DNA of 64,000 nt from Oceanospirillum sp964342385 (GCA_964342385.1 CAYFGP010000014.1:1-64000), one strand, 5' to 3'; shown: positions 53,939-63,102, counted from the first letter of the stretch. The notes: generated from the sequence alone by a model not told the origin. Program-made: numbers and translations.

Positions 53939-54595
53939 TTAGTTGAGACCTTTCTCTTCTGAAAATGCCAATAGCTGAGATACATCACCTTTAACGAGGA
54001 TCGGCATAGCCATTTCTATAGTCTCGATATCCCAATTCCACCAAGCCAGATCCAGCAGTATTTTTCGTTCTTCTTCGCTGTATCGATATTTGGTAACTTT
54101 GGCCGGATTGCCTACTGCAATACTGTAGGGAGGGATGTCTGTTGCAACTACAGATTTTGCGCCAATAATTGCGCCGTCACCAATGTTCACTCCCGGCATG
54201 ATGGTCACGTCATAACCAATCCAAATATCATTTCCTAAGCGTGTGTCTTTATGTGATTTAAAAGGATATTCGGATAAAGGCAGAATCTCAGACCATTTAT
54301 CTCCAAAAACAGCAAACGGATACGTCGTAACGCCATCCATCGCGTGATTAGCATCTGGCATGATGAATTTAATATCACTAGCGAGAGCACAGAACTTGCC
54401 GATATGCAGAGCATTTCCTGATATGCCAAAGTTATATAGCACGTTTTTGCTCAGAAACTCTGTTGGATCGTTAAAGTCACTGTAATAGCTATAATCGCCG
54501 ACATGGACATTCGTGACATCGCTTTCAGCGATTAAGGGCTTTAAAAAAACGGTATTTTTGAAGCCTGAGATCGGAAACTTAGTACTCGGTTTCAC
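53939..54595 (-). CDS. CatB-family left-handed beta-helix O-acetyltransferase
   Basis: A 218-residue hexapeptide-repeat acetyltransferase of the xenobiotic (CatB/Vat) type. The core includes the conserved ANHAMDG with the catalytic His, DIWIGYDVTIMPGVNIGDGAIIGAKSVV, and the C-terminal helix with WWNWDIETIEMAMPILVKGDV. Relatives acetylate chloramphenicol or streptogramins, but many chromosomal copies have other substrates. It neighbours an antitoxin-like gene and simple repeats, which suggests a mobile accessory segment. Confidence 0.88.
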   Translation of the reverse strand: MKPSTKFPISGFKNTVFLKPLIAESDVTNVHVGDYSYYSDFNDPTEFLSKNVLYNFGISGNALHIGKFCALASDIKFIMPDANHAMDGVTTYPFAVFGDKWSEILPLSEYPFKSHKDTRLGNDIWIGYDVTIMPGVNIGDGAIIGAKSVVATDIPPYSIAVGNPAKVTKYRYSEEERKILLDLAWWNWDIETIEMAMPILVKGDVSQLLAFSEEKGLN

Positions 54596-54614
54596 TCGCT
54601 TTTACCTCATCACT

Positions 54615-54641
54615 TTGTGCTTGTGCTTGTGCTTGTGCTTG
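54615..54641. repeat. (TTGTGC) hexanucleotide tandem repeat
   Basis: Four full copies of TTGTGC plus TTG lie upstream of the acetyltransferase. The array is long enough for slippage and sits where it could alter promoter spacing. Confidence 0.85.
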
Positions 54642-54689
54642 GAGCAGGATGACAGAAGGGGAGTTTTAGATACCACGCCTTCTATCCTG

Positions 54690-54914
54690 CTAATCACTTT
54701 TCTCTTGCCTATCTGTTAGCAGTGTCTGCGGATCGATCTGCTCCTGTTTTAGCTGCTGCAGAATAATCTCATTAAACGTCATCTCTGGGTTGCGCTCACA
54801 CAGCATGCCCATCTTCAGCCAGAACTCCGCCTGGGCATTTATCGACCGTGACATCACGGAACTGCTCTTGCGAATTTCCCCGTGCAGCTCTTCAGAGACT
54901 TTAAGTACACCCAT
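54690..54914 (-). CDS. ParD-like antitoxin, orphan
   Basis: A 74-residue protein that starts MGVLKVSEELHGEIRKSSSVMSRSINAQAEFWLKMGM, a ParD-like ribbon-helix-helix pattern, followed by a helical tail. Antitoxins of this kind are usually paired with a ParE toxin; none is adjacent on either side. Upstream are repeated TATATGT half-sites fitting autoregulation. Confidence 0.72.
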   Translation of the reverse strand: MGVLKVSEELHGEIRKSSSVMSRSINAQAEFWLKMGMLCERNPEMTFNEIILQQLKQEQIDPQTLLTDRQEKSD

Positions 54915-54936
54915 TTCAAATCCTTATCTATTTTAT

Positions 54937-54960
54937 ACATAGTATATGTGTTTTATATGT
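54937..54960 (-). promoter_or_regulatory. repeated operator half-sites before the ParD-like gene
   Basis: ACATA, GTA, TATGT form a palindrome (54937-54949), and TATATGT occurs again 11 bases later (54954-54960), one helical turn away. This suits cooperative binding of a ribbon-helix-helix protein. Confidence 0.5.
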
Positions 54961-55250
54961 AAATCGTATATTTTTAGCTACCAATTCGCAAATCATTTTA
55001 ACCTGTTGAATATTCAAGAATATTTTGGGTTTCGCTCAGGGATTTGACCCAATAGAGATCTATCCCTATGAAATAAATATGCCCGTGTTGGATATCTGGT
55101 TTTGTGAGCTATCTCTTTGATCCAGAAATATTTTTGTGAAGTGGTTCTGCTTACAGAGTCAAAACTCAACCCGCTCCTGTTACCTGTGCTATACATGCTG
55201 AAAATGGAAGGTTTTTTAAAACCTTAAGATTCTTAAAGCTGTTTTTCAGT
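54961..55250. other. intergenic region with a possible element remnant
   Basis: No gene is seen here. TTGAATATTCAA (55006-55017) is a palindrome. TTGGGT-TTCGCT ... ACCCAA (55025-55052) resembles one arm of the 38113 element type and may be a decayed remnant. Confidence 0.35.
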
Positions 55251-55260
55251 CGGAGGTTTT

Positions 55261-57387
55261 ATGACTGACGGCGATTCAAATATGCAATTTCCATCAGGGA
55301 AAAGTAGGTTATGGCAGGTGCTATTGGTGTCTGCGTTTTTAACGGCTTGTGGTGGAGGTGGCGGCGGTTCCTCCAGCAGCGACACATCGGATGACAACAA
55401 TCAGGAGCAAGTCACGGATAACAGTGGTTCTGATTCATCCGGCGGTTCAAGTGACTCAGGTGGAAGTAGCACTGATACTGGTACGGATGACACTGATTCT
55501 AACGCTGACTCAGATTCTAGTTCTGGAAGTGATACTGGCAGCTCAGGCAGTGGCGCTACTGATGACACTACGGATAGCGGTAATGGTTCGACTACTGATT
55601 CCGGTGATAACAGCTCAGAAGATAATAATTCAACAGATAGCGGTAGCTCTACAGATAACACAGGCGGCAGTTCAGCAGATAATAACGCTGACTCAGGCTC
55701 TAATTCAGGTGGTGCAACCGATGATTCCTCTGCTGCTCTTTCAGCAGAGAACCAAGCCGCACGTTTTTTAACTCAGGCTACTTTTGGCCCGACAGAAGAT
55801 GAAATTGCCAGCCTGACAAACAGTTCAACCTCTGACTGGTTCTTACAGCAACTGGACGTGTCACCAAGCTATTTGATGCCTTGGTTAGATTATTACACTG
55901 AACTGGCTCCTGGTGATGAGGAAGAAGAGTCCCTGCTAAGAATCGAAGCGGCGACTATGGGCTTCTGGCGTAATAGCGTATCAGGACAGGATCAGTTAAG
56001 ACAGCGTATGGCTTTTGCTCTATCTGAGCTATTGGTTGTCTCCAATGGTGGTGGCGAAGCACTGACCGATATTCCTGAAGCTGTAATCTACTATCAGGAC
56101 AAGTTGATTGAGCATGCTTTTGGTAACTACCGCGATGTATTGGAGGCGGTTACTTATTCTCCTGCAATGGGTTATTACCTGACCTATTTAGGCAGCGAAA
56201 AGGGCGATCCGGAAACTGGTCGTATGCCTGATGAAAACTACGCTCGTGAACTGCTGCAGCTGTTTACCATTGGTTTGGTTGAGCTGAATAAAGATGGTAC
56301 TGAAAAGGTTGATAGTCAGGGCAATACCATCGAAACCTACACCAACAAAGATATCACGGGTTTAGCCCGTGTATTTACGGGCTTTAATCCTGATTACTCT
56401 ATTGAAGATAACGATGCCATTGATGCCAACTTGTATGCATATCCGATGGCTATTGAGGAGGAATCTCACTCTGAGCTGGAGAAAAGCTTCCTGGGCTTTA
56501 CCATTCCTGCAGGTACCGATGGTCCAACCAGTACTGATCTGGCGTTAGATTTTATCTTCCTGCATGACAATGTTGCACCTTTTGTTGGTAAACAGCTGAT
56601 TCAGCGACTGGTAACCAGTAACCCAAGCGCGGCTTATGTTGAGCGTGTATCTAATGCTTTTGAAACCGGTCGTTACTCTCTACCAAATGGTCAATCCGTA
56701 GGTAAAGGGCTGCGTGGTGATCTGACCGCGACGCTGGCTGCAATTTTGTTTGATACAGAAGCCCAAAATATGACCGGGGTACAAGGCGGCAAAATTCGTG
56801 AGCCGATTTTGCGTTTTACTCACTGGGCCCGTGCCTTTGAAGTTGAAAGCGTAACCCCTGAATTTAACTTGTCACTTTGGGATACCGCCAGTACTTCGTC
56901 ACTGGCTCAACACCCGTACCGTGCACCATCGGTGTTTAACTTCTTTAGGCCGGGTTATGTCGCACCAGGCTCGGTCAGTGCGGCACAAAATATGGTGGCA
57001 CCAGAGCTGCAAATCGTGAATGCCACGTCTATTCCAGGCTATATCAACTTTATCACTGGCTTTATCTTTAGAGATCCAGAAGATGTTGATGTGGAAGAGT
57101 TCCAAGAAGAGCTCAATGAAGAGGGCATTAATCTGGATGCTGAAGGCGCAGTGAATAGTTTCCAGGCTAATTACGATGCTGAAATTGCCCAGGCCAGCAA
57201 TATCGATGCTCTGCTGGATCATCTTGATCTCAAGTTGACCTACGGCACCCTAAGCAACGAAACACGTCAAGCGATCACCGATGTACTGCAACAACTGCCC
57301 GTTGAAGATGACGGAGATCGTTTAGAGCGTGTACGTTACGCTGTGTTGATGATCATGACTTCACCTGATTACCTGGTTCAGCAATAG
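55261..57387 (+). CDS. DUF1800 lipoprotein with Ser/Asp/Gly linker
   Basis: A 708-residue secreted protein. A signal peptide ends in a lipobox at Cys30 (FLTACGGG). A low-complexity linker of about 125 residues, very rich in Ser, Asp, Thr, Gly and Asn, then joins a DUF1800 domain (AARFLTQATFGPTEDEIASL to the C-terminus). A strong GGAGG site precedes the ATG. DUF1800 genes are nearly always followed by DUF1501 genes, as here with a gap of 10 bases. The biochemical role is unknown; they are thought to act on surface polymers. Confidence 0.92.
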   Translation: MTDGDSNMQFPSGKSRLWQVLLVSAFLTACGGGGGGSSSSDTSDDNNQEQVTDNSGSDSSGGSSDSGGSSTDTGTDDTDSNADSDSSSGSDTGSSGSGATDDTTDSGNGSTTDSGDNSSEDNNSTDSGSSTDNTGGSSADNNADSGSNSGGATDDSSAALSAENQAARFLTQATFGPTEDEIASLTNSSTSDWFLQQLDVSPSYLMPWLDYYTELAPGDEEEESLLRIEAATMGFWRNSVSGQDQLRQRMAFALSELLVVSNGGGEALTDIPEAVIYYQDKLIEHAFGNYRDVLEAVTYSPAMGYYLTYLGSEKGDPETGRMPDENYARELLQLFTIGLVELNKDGTEKVDSQGNTIETYTNKDITGLARVFTGFNPDYSIEDNDAIDANLYAYPMAIEEESHSELEKSFLGFTIPAGTDGPTSTDLALDFIFLHDNVAPFVGKQLIQRLVTSNPSAAYVERVSNAFETGRYSLPNGQSVGKGLRGDLTATLAAILFDTEAQNMTGVQGGKIREPILRFTHWARAFEVESVTPEFNLSLWDTASTSSLAQHPYRAPSVFNFFRPGYVAPGSVSAAQNMVAPELQIVNATSIPGYINFITGFIFRDPEDVDVEEFQEELNEEGINLDAEGAVNSFQANYDAEIAQASNIDALLDHLDLKLTYGTLSNETRQAITDVLQQLPVEDDGDRLERVRYAVLMIMTSPDYLVQQ

Positions 57388-57397
57388 GAGATTAACA

Positions 57398-58786
57398 ATG
57401 GCAATGAATCGCAGAGATTTTTTACGCGCTGGACTAACAACAGGTTCAGCATCAATGGCCATGGCATCTCTTGGCGGTATGACATCCATGTTGACTGCTA
57501 TGCAGTCCAGAGCGGCAACCAATACCGATGGCTATAAAGCGCTGGTGTGTTTGTTCCTCTACGGTGGTATGGATAATCACGACACCATTATTCCTTATGA
57601 CCAAAGCTCTTATAGTGACTGGGCCAATATCCGATCGTCGTTACTGAATATCTACGGTGGTGCCCGTGGCAGAGATCAGTTATTGCCGATCAATCCCAGC
57701 AATAGTGAGGATTACTCAGGACGGCAGTTTGCATTGCCTGCAGAAATGTCAGGCCTGCAAGGTCTGTTTGAAAGTGGCCAGGCTGCGGTTGTAGGTAATG
57801 TTGGCCCTTTGATTCAGCCCGTAACAGCCAGCAGTTTTGAGGCAGAAACAGTCGACCTGCCATCACGACTGTTTTCTCATAACGATCAGCAAGCGACGTG
57901 GATGTCAGGCGCACCAGAAGGTGCACAGTACGGCTGGGCTGGTCTGTTTTCTGATCTCTCTCTGGGTAATGGCGCTAACTCAGACACCACCTTTGCCAAT
58001 ATTACGACTGGTGGAGGGGAATTACTGCTGACCGGAACTAAAACTGCACCCTATAGCGTAGGTATCGACGGTGCTGCGCAGCCAGAAGTATTGGGTGAAA
58101 ATAGCGATATTCGTGATCTACTGACGGCTCACTTCAGAGGTGCAGCTTATCTACCCGAACCTTTGTTAGGACAGGACATCAATCAGAAAAATCGTACTGC
58201 CTATGATGCTAATGCTCAATACAACCAGGCTGCTGGTGGTAGCGCTCTGGCAACAGAGTTTCCTTCCAGCTGGTTAGGACAGCAATTGAAAGCGGTAGCG
58301 AAAACAATCTCTGCTCGTACTGCGCTAGGCGCCAATCGTCAGGTGTTTGTCGTAGGTTTAGGTGGATTTGATACTCACTCGGAGCAAGCTAAAACACTGC
58401 CTAAACTGCAATCCCAAATCGATCAGGCAGTAACCGCATTTCATACCGCAATGGGGGAGTTATCACTGAATGATGATGTCGCCCTATTCACAGCGTCAGA
58501 TTTTGGCCGTACCCTGGCGATTAATGGTGATGGTACGGACCATGGTTGGGGAGCTCACCATTTTGTTGTTGGCGGCGGAGTTCAAGGACAAAGAATCTTT
58601 GGTGATATTCCGGTGTCTACCCTAAACCATGAACTGGATGCGGGTAGCGGCCGTTTGATTCCAACAACCTCTGTTGAACAGTATGCTGCGGCTTTAGGGC
58701 GCTGGTATGGTTTGGATGACAATGAGCTTAACATTATCTTTCCGAACCTGACAAATTTTGGTTCGGTACCGGCGATTTTTGCTTAG
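57398..58786 (+). CDS. DUF1501 Tat-exported protein
   Basis: A 462-residue protein that opens with a twin-arginine signal (NRRDFLRAGLTTGSASMAM). The DUF1501 domain, a relative of the alkaline phosphatase/sulfatase fold, contains ALVCLFLYGGMDNHDTIIPYD, SHNDQQATWMSG and GFDTHSEQA, candidate metal ligands. The Tat signal implies folding with cofactor before export. It is the partner of the DUF1800 lipoprotein, and a terminator follows. Confidence 0.92.
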   Translation: MAMNRRDFLRAGLTTGSASMAMASLGGMTSMLTAMQSRAATNTDGYKALVCLFLYGGMDNHDTIIPYDQSSYSDWANIRSSLLNIYGGARGRDQLLPINPSNSEDYSGRQFALPAEMSGLQGLFESGQAAVVGNVGPLIQPVTASSFEAETVDLPSRLFSHNDQQATWMSGAPEGAQYGWAGLFSDLSLGNGANSDTTFANITTGGGELLLTGTKTAPYSVGIDGAAQPEVLGENSDIRDLLTAHFRGAAYLPEPLLGQDINQKNRTAYDANAQYNQAAGGSALATEFPSSWLGQQLKAVAKTISARTALGANRQVFVVGLGGFDTHSEQAKTLPKLQSQIDQAVTAFHTAMGELSLNDDVALFTASDFGRTLAINGDGTDHGWGAHHFVVGGGVQGQRIFGDIPVSTLNHELDAGSGRLIPTTSVEQYAAALGRWYGLDDNELNIIFPNLTNFGSVPAIFA

Positions 58787-58857
58787 CCTGGTTTGAAGCA
58801 ATCCCCTTCGTTTCTGAATCTTTGCTTTTAACCTTCTTTTTCTTGTCACTTGATACG

Positions 58858-58880
58858 GGGGCCATTTGGCCCCTGTTTTC
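58858..58880 (+). terminator. intrinsic terminator after the DUF1501 gene
   Basis: GGGGCCA, TT, TGGCCCC is followed by TGTTTTCGTTTTT. It lies inside a longer in-frame reading of the next gene and so argues for the later start at 59053. Confidence 0.88.
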
Positions 58881-58961
58881 GTTTTTACTCTTCTTATCAT
58901 TAAGCGCTTTAGCAGAGGTGTACTTTGTGACAAGATGCATCTGGAAATTTAAGTGTCGCTA

Positions 58962-59005
58962 TCTCAATAACAATTACCTCAGTGACAACGTCTCAATAAC
59001 GATTA
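58962..59005 (+). repeat. direct 15-bp repeats before the cyclase gene
   Basis: TCTCAATAACAATTA (58962-58976) and TCTCAATAACGATTA (58991-59005) are 29 bases apart. They could be a pair of regulator sites upstream of the cyclase; the 266-bp gap has no gene. Confidence 0.45.
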
Positions 59006-59052
59006 TCTTAACAACCAGTCTTTCACAATCTCTGTCTTCAGGCACTTTCCTT

Positions 59053-60891
59053 ATGGGTCGAAATAGTTCACCAAAAAACTTATCTGTCACCGTCATTTTG
59101 GCAGCTGCCATTGGTGGCTTGATGGCCATTATGTTGATTATTGTGCAGCTGATTCATTTCACTGCCAACGAGAAAAATACCGCTGAGTTACTGGTTGATC
59201 AAGCTCGTAGCATCACCACAGATATCGAGTTGGGCATACGTCACCAGCTGGATAGTACCGAACAGATTCTGGCCAGTGTCAGTACTGAAATGGTTGAAGC
59301 AGAAGGGCTGATCTCAGATAGCCGTTTAGAAGATCTGTTTTCAGGAGCTCTGTTAAGTCATGGCCGTATGGGAAGCCTGAACTTTTTTAATATGGATTAT
59401 CGCCCCTATGGCATGGTGATAAATGACAAAGGGCGGCCCGAAGTTTCACCTATTGCTAACCATAAGCATCTGGCAAGAGAGAATCCCGATATTCAGCGTA
59501 TCATCAATGTTTGCCGGCAAGAAGAGGGAGCTGTTTGGCACCAACCGGAGTTTTTTCAAACGGAATCCTTTCTTGTCGCAACACATCCGGTATTTCATCA
59601 AGACAAGTATATGGGCTGTCTGGCAGCAACAATTGAAGTTCGTAGTCTTTCTGCTCTAATGGAGCGTCTAGGTGAACGCTTTGAAGCCACACTATTTATC
59701 TTGCGTGGTGAGGAGCGTGTTTTAGCTCATAAGACACTGACAGATACTCATCACAAACAAAATACAGATACCCCGTTAGTACATCTAAACGAGATCGACG
59801 ACTCCGTTTTGCAGCAGATTTGGCAGACAGAGCAGGTTCATGAAGAATTTTCAGTCTTGGCTGAAGAAGGCATTCATGTTCACCTCACGAGAAACGATGA
59901 TGAAAAGCCCTATCTATTTCTCACTAAAGAGCTGATTAACTATGGCGATGAGATTTTGACTGTGGGCGCCTGGTTTCCTTGGGAAACGTTCTCTACTCAA
60001 ATTATGCGCCTGTTTTGGTCTTTTATTTCCGGTGTTGTACTACTGATTGTTGGTGTTGCACTGGCGGTATTGATGGGTAAGCGTATTGCTAAACCGATTA
60101 AAGAGACCGCACAGGCTGCAGCTAAAATCAGTCACTTAAGCCTGGATGATGTAGAACCTTTACCAGGCAGCCGCTTCTCTGAGTTAAATGATCAAGCTAT
60201 GGCTTTTAACAGTATGCTGACGGGGCTGAAGGCTTTTGGTCATTATGTGCCAAGCAAGCTGGTTGATCGATTGATCCAGGAGGATGTTGCCTTAAGTGAG
60301 GTTTCCCAGGAAAGAGAACTGACAGTGATCTTTACCGATATCGCAGGTTTTACTTCTCAGTCGGAACAACTGCCTGCCAGTGATGTGGCTGATTTCTTAA
60401 ACCATCACTTTGAGCTGTTAGGCTCCGCAGTTGATGCCGAAAATGGCACTATCGATAAATATATCGGCGATGCTTTAATGGCTTTCTGGGGGGCACCTGA
60501 ACGTATGGATGATGCGCCAATCAGGGCCTGTCGTGCAGCATTAGCTATTAATCGGGCACTGGAAATAGACAATCAGCATCGAGTTAAACAAGGGCTTGAA
60601 CCCGTTCAAATTCGCATCGGTGTTCATACCGGTTCTGTCGTTGTAGGTAATATCGGTTCCCAAGGTCGTATCAACTACACCATCGTGGGGGATACCGTTA
60701 ATGCCAGTCAGCGTTTGGAATCCACTGGACGCGAGTTTGCCTTACCCGATGCGGCTGCAACGATTCTGATCAGTGAAGAAACTCGCCAACAGCTAAAGGA
60801 GCAGTTTGTTACTGAAGCTTTGGGTGAGGTTAAAGTGAAGGGGAGGGATAAAGCCATGGTGGTGTATCGTTTAATCTCCGAGCGCAGCTAA
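59053..60891 (+). CDS. membrane class III adenylate/guanylate cyclase
   Basis: From the ATG at 59053, 612 residues. A membrane helix (about 15-35), a periplasmic double-Cache-like sensor (about 50-310), and a second helix and HAMP (about 325-390) precede the class III cyclase domain. The metal Asp residues are in VIFTDIAGFTSQSE and YIGDALMAFWGAPE, and the nucleotide end is in RIGVHTGSVVVGNIGS and NYTIVGDTVNASQRLE. Substrate specificity (cAMP or cGMP) is not decided. It is transcribed alone. Confidence 0.9.
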   Translation: MGRNSSPKNLSVTVILAAAIGGLMAIMLIIVQLIHFTANEKNTAELLVDQARSITTDIELGIRHQLDSTEQILASVSTEMVEAEGLISDSRLEDLFSGALLSHGRMGSLNFFNMDYRPYGMVINDKGRPEVSPIANHKHLARENPDIQRIINVCRQEEGAVWHQPEFFQTESFLVATHPVFHQDKYMGCLAATIEVRSLSALMERLGERFEATLFILRGEERVLAHKTLTDTHHKQNTDTPLVHLNEIDDSVLQQIWQTEQVHEEFSVLAEEGIHVHLTRNDDEKPYLFLTKELINYGDEILTVGAWFPWETFSTQIMRLFWSFISGVVLLIVGVALAVLMGKRIAKPIKETAQAAAKISHLSLDDVEPLPGSRFSELNDQAMAFNSMLTGLKAFGHYVPSKLVDRLIQEDVALSEVSQERELTVIFTDIAGFTSQSEQLPASDVADFLNHHFELLGSAVDAENGTIDKYIGDALMAFWGAPERMDDAPIRACRAALAINRALEIDNQHRVKQGLEPVQIRIGVHTGSVVVGNIGSQGRINYTIVGDTVNASQRLESTGREFALPDAAATILISEETRQQLKEQFVTEALGEVKVKGRDKAMVVYRLISERS

Positions 60892-60975
60892 ATAGGGAAG
60901 CACTAAACAGAAAACAAACTTAGTCTGCAAAAAGGATCAATGGCTTGCTGTACCTCCATTATGGATAGAAGGCGC

Positions 60976-61005
60976 TGGTTTGGTTTGGTTTGGTTTGGTT
61001 TGGTT
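60976..61005. repeat. (TGGTT)6 tandem repeat
   Basis: Six perfect copies of TGGTT (30 bp) lie just before the terminator between convergent genes. It is slippage-prone and has no coding role. Confidence 0.9.
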
Positions 61006-61014
61006 ACAAATGAT

Positions 61015-61046
61015 AAAGGGCGTTTTCCCATGGGAAAACGCCCTTT
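61015..61046. terminator. 32-bp perfect palindrome, bidirectional terminator
   Basis: AAAGGGCGTTTTCCCA and its exact complement meet without spacer, followed by TGTTTTTG. It lies between the convergent cyclase and TetR genes. Confidence 0.88.
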
Positions 61047-61073
61047 GTTTTTGATGTATAGCTCAGCCTGGAA

Positions 61074-61637
61074 CTAAGTAGAAACCATACTCTTGGCCAT
61101 AAGCTCAAAAGTCTGTTGTTTAAAATCTGCAGTATTAAACTCTGGATTTTCGACAATAAAGGTGGTTGTCGAGAAGATATTGCTTTGAATATTCTGTACA
61201 ACAAATTCCAGTGGTAGTTTCACAAAGATGCCCGCATCTTGCCCTTGCTGGAAAAAATCATACAGAAAACCAAACACTTCCTGCATTGCCTGCCGTTTTG
61301 ACTCTGCCGACAGTAATGGGCTGCCGTAGTAGAGTTTAAAAAAGACTAACTTTTCTGGGTTGTCCAAAAACCAGTCTAGGGCGTTATGCCAAAAGACCGC
61401 TGCTTTTGCTAAAGGGTCTTCAGGCAGCTCCTTTAGCATCACTTCAGCTAATTCCTGTTTGATTGTGCGGTACAGTTCATCAACCAGCACCTGCTTGTTA
61501 GGGAAGTGGTGGAACAAGGTACCAGTCGCCACGCCCGCTTGCTTAGCGATGCTGGCGGTCGAGGTGCCACTAACCCCCTGAGTTACAAATAGGGTTAGTG
61601 CGGTATCAAGAATTGTTTGTCGCTTAGAAGCAGCCAT
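61074..61637 (-). CDS. TetR-family repressor of the aldehyde dehydrogenase operon
   Basis: A 187-residue TetR protein. The helix-turn-helix is FVTQGVSGTSTASIAKQAGVATGTLFHHFPNKQVLVDEL, and a ligand domain follows. It overlaps the aldehyde dehydrogenase stop by one base (TAATG), so both are one operon. It most likely represses its own promoter through the palindrome at 63081. The inducer may be an aldehyde. Confidence 0.9.
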   Translation of the reverse strand: MAASKRQTILDTALTLFVTQGVSGTSTASIAKQAGVATGTLFHHFPNKQVLVDELYRTIKQELAEVMLKELPEDPLAKAAVFWHNALDWFLDNPEKLVFFKLYYGSPLLSAESKRQAMQEVFGFLYDFFQQGQDAGIFVKLPLEFVVQNIQSNIFSTTTFIVENPEFNTADFKQQTFELMAKSMVST

Positions 61638-63067
61638 TAGCGTAGGAATACCTTTCTAAAAATTTTAACCGCTAAGTCTCTGTTTTTTAACAGCATACCA
61701 CTGCGTGGTAACCAAGAGAAAGATTGGAGTACCGTCTTAGCATGTGAGAAGGTCTTAAAGCCCTCAACGCCATGGTAATGGCCCATGCCTGATTCACCAA
61801 TGCCGCCAAAAGGAGCATCATCAGCTGCCACATGCATCAGGGTATCGTTAATGCAAACACCGCCACTATGAGTGAGCTGTTTTACTCGTTGCTGTAGAGC
61901 TTTATTGTCACTCATCAAATATAAAGCCAGAGGCCGTGGACGGGCCTGGATATAGCTAAATGCCTTATCAATATCCTGATAGGTCAGAATCGGCAGGATA
62001 GGGCCAAAGATCTCGTTTTTCATCAACTCCATATCATCCGTGACATCGGTTACTAGGTGTGGGCACATCCAATGATTCTCACCGTCTATTCCATCCGCTA
62101 AAACCGGCTCAATGTTAGCGCCTTTGGCTTTTGCATCATCAAGGTAACTCTGCAAGCGAGAAAACTGTCGTTGATCGACGACATTGCCAAAACGACATTG
62201 GTTTTTGTCACCGTCGAAATAGCGCTGGTAAGCTTGTTTATAGGTTGCAATAAACTCATCACGACGGGATTCCGGTAACAAAATATAATCAGGTGAAACA
62301 CAGATCTGACCGGCATTGATGGATTTGCCCAGCATGATGGCGTCAACCGCTGCTGCCATCTTAGCATCTTCGGCAATAATGACCGGTGATTTACCACCCA
62401 GCTCCAGAGTGATCGGAGTCAGATTATCTGCAGCGGCTCTGGCCACATGCCGGCCGACCTGTGTAGAACCAGTGAAAAACAGATGATCAAAGGGCAGGGC
62501 ACTGAACTGCGCCGCGACCTCACTTTCACCTTCGATAATAACGACTTCATCAGACATCGGTTCGAAAATAGTACGAATCACCTGGTTGGTATGAGGTGTA
62601 AATTCACTCATTTTAACCATCACTTTATTACCCGCTGCCAAAGCTGTGATGATAGGGCCCAGGCTCAGAAAAACTGGAAAGTTCCACGGAACAATAACAC
62701 CGACAACCCCCAACGGCTGATAGTGCACGGAAACAGAGGAGGGTGATAAAGCCAAGCCAGAATGGCGTTTCACGGGTTTCAACCACTTGGGCAGCTTCTT
62801 ATAAACATAATTTAGCTGCTGTACCGATGGCATTACATCAGCCAGTAGACTATCGAATTCGCTACGATAACCATAATCCTGATTCAATGCTTGATACAGT
62901 GCCTGCTCATTGTTCAACACATTTTGCTTTAACTGCTTAATCAACTGGCGACGTTCAGCCAGATTTGGATAAGGTTTCGCTGAGAATGAAGTTTTTAAAC
63001 GCTGAAACTCATTGTCTAAATGCTGTAGGTCTTCAGCAGGCTGATGCACGGTTGCCAGGGTATTCAT
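61637..63067 (-). CDS. aldehyde dehydrogenase, coniferyl-aldehyde type
   Basis: A 476-residue NAD(P)-dependent aldehyde dehydrogenase. It has the catalytic Glu in LELGGKSP, Cys in NAGQICVSPDYIL, and a C-terminal segment MGHYHGVEGFKTFSHAKTV that is characteristic of the coniferyl aldehyde dehydrogenase branch. The ATG at 63067 has a GGAG site eight bases upstream; the frame extends further but without one. It is cotranscribed with its TetR regulator. Confidence 0.92.
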   Translation of the reverse strand: MNTLATVHQPAEDLQHLDNEFQRLKTSFSAKPYPNLAERRQLIKQLKQNVLNNEQALYQALNQDYGYRSEFDSLLADVMPSVQQLNYVYKKLPKWLKPVKRHSGLALSPSSVSVHYQPLGVVGVIVPWNFPVFLSLGPIITALAAGNKVMVKMSEFTPHTNQVIRTIFEPMSDEVVIIEGESEVAAQFSALPFDHLFFTGSTQVGRHVARAAADNLTPITLELGGKSPVIIAEDAKMAAAVDAIMLGKSINAGQICVSPDYILLPESRRDEFIATYKQAYQRYFDGDKNQCRFGNVVDQRQFSRLQSYLDDAKAKGANIEPVLADGIDGENHWMCPHLVTDVTDDMELMKNEIFGPILPILTYQDIDKAFSYIQARPRPLALYLMSDNKALQQRVKQLTHSGGVCINDTLMHVAADDAPFGGIGESGMGHYHGVEGFKTFSHAKTVLQSFSWLPRSGMLLKNRDLAVKIFRKVFLR

Positions 63068-63080
63068 GATTATCACTCCA

Positions 63081-63102
63081 ATAGACTGATTAGTCGGTCT
63101 AT
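63081..63102 (-). promoter_or_regulatory. TetR-family (NemR-like) operator
   Basis: TAGACTGATTAGTCGGTCTA (63082-63101) is an imperfect palindrome with TAGAC and GTCTA half-sites. It resembles the TAGACC...GGTCTA box of NemR-like repressors and lies 14 bases before the aldehyde dehydrogenase start. Confidence 0.65.

Noticed and set aside
55349..55771. Frames inside the Ser/Asp linker of the DUF1800 gene
   Set aside because: Low-complexity codons generate open frames on both strands; only the lipoprotein frame has a signal peptide and domain continuity.
58822..59052. An N-terminal extension of the cyclase from 58822
   Set aside because: The extension reads through a clear intrinsic terminator at 58858-58880 and contains low-quality hydrophobic sequence; the ATG at 59053 gives a normal start.
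50256..60891. A Pycsar- or CBASS-like defence system made of the class III cyclase and the patatin-like hydrolase
   Set aside because: The cyclase is a large membrane sensor with HAMP, lies over 5 kb away on the same strand with unrelated genes between, and no dedicated cyclic-nucleotide effector domain is seen on the hydrolase.
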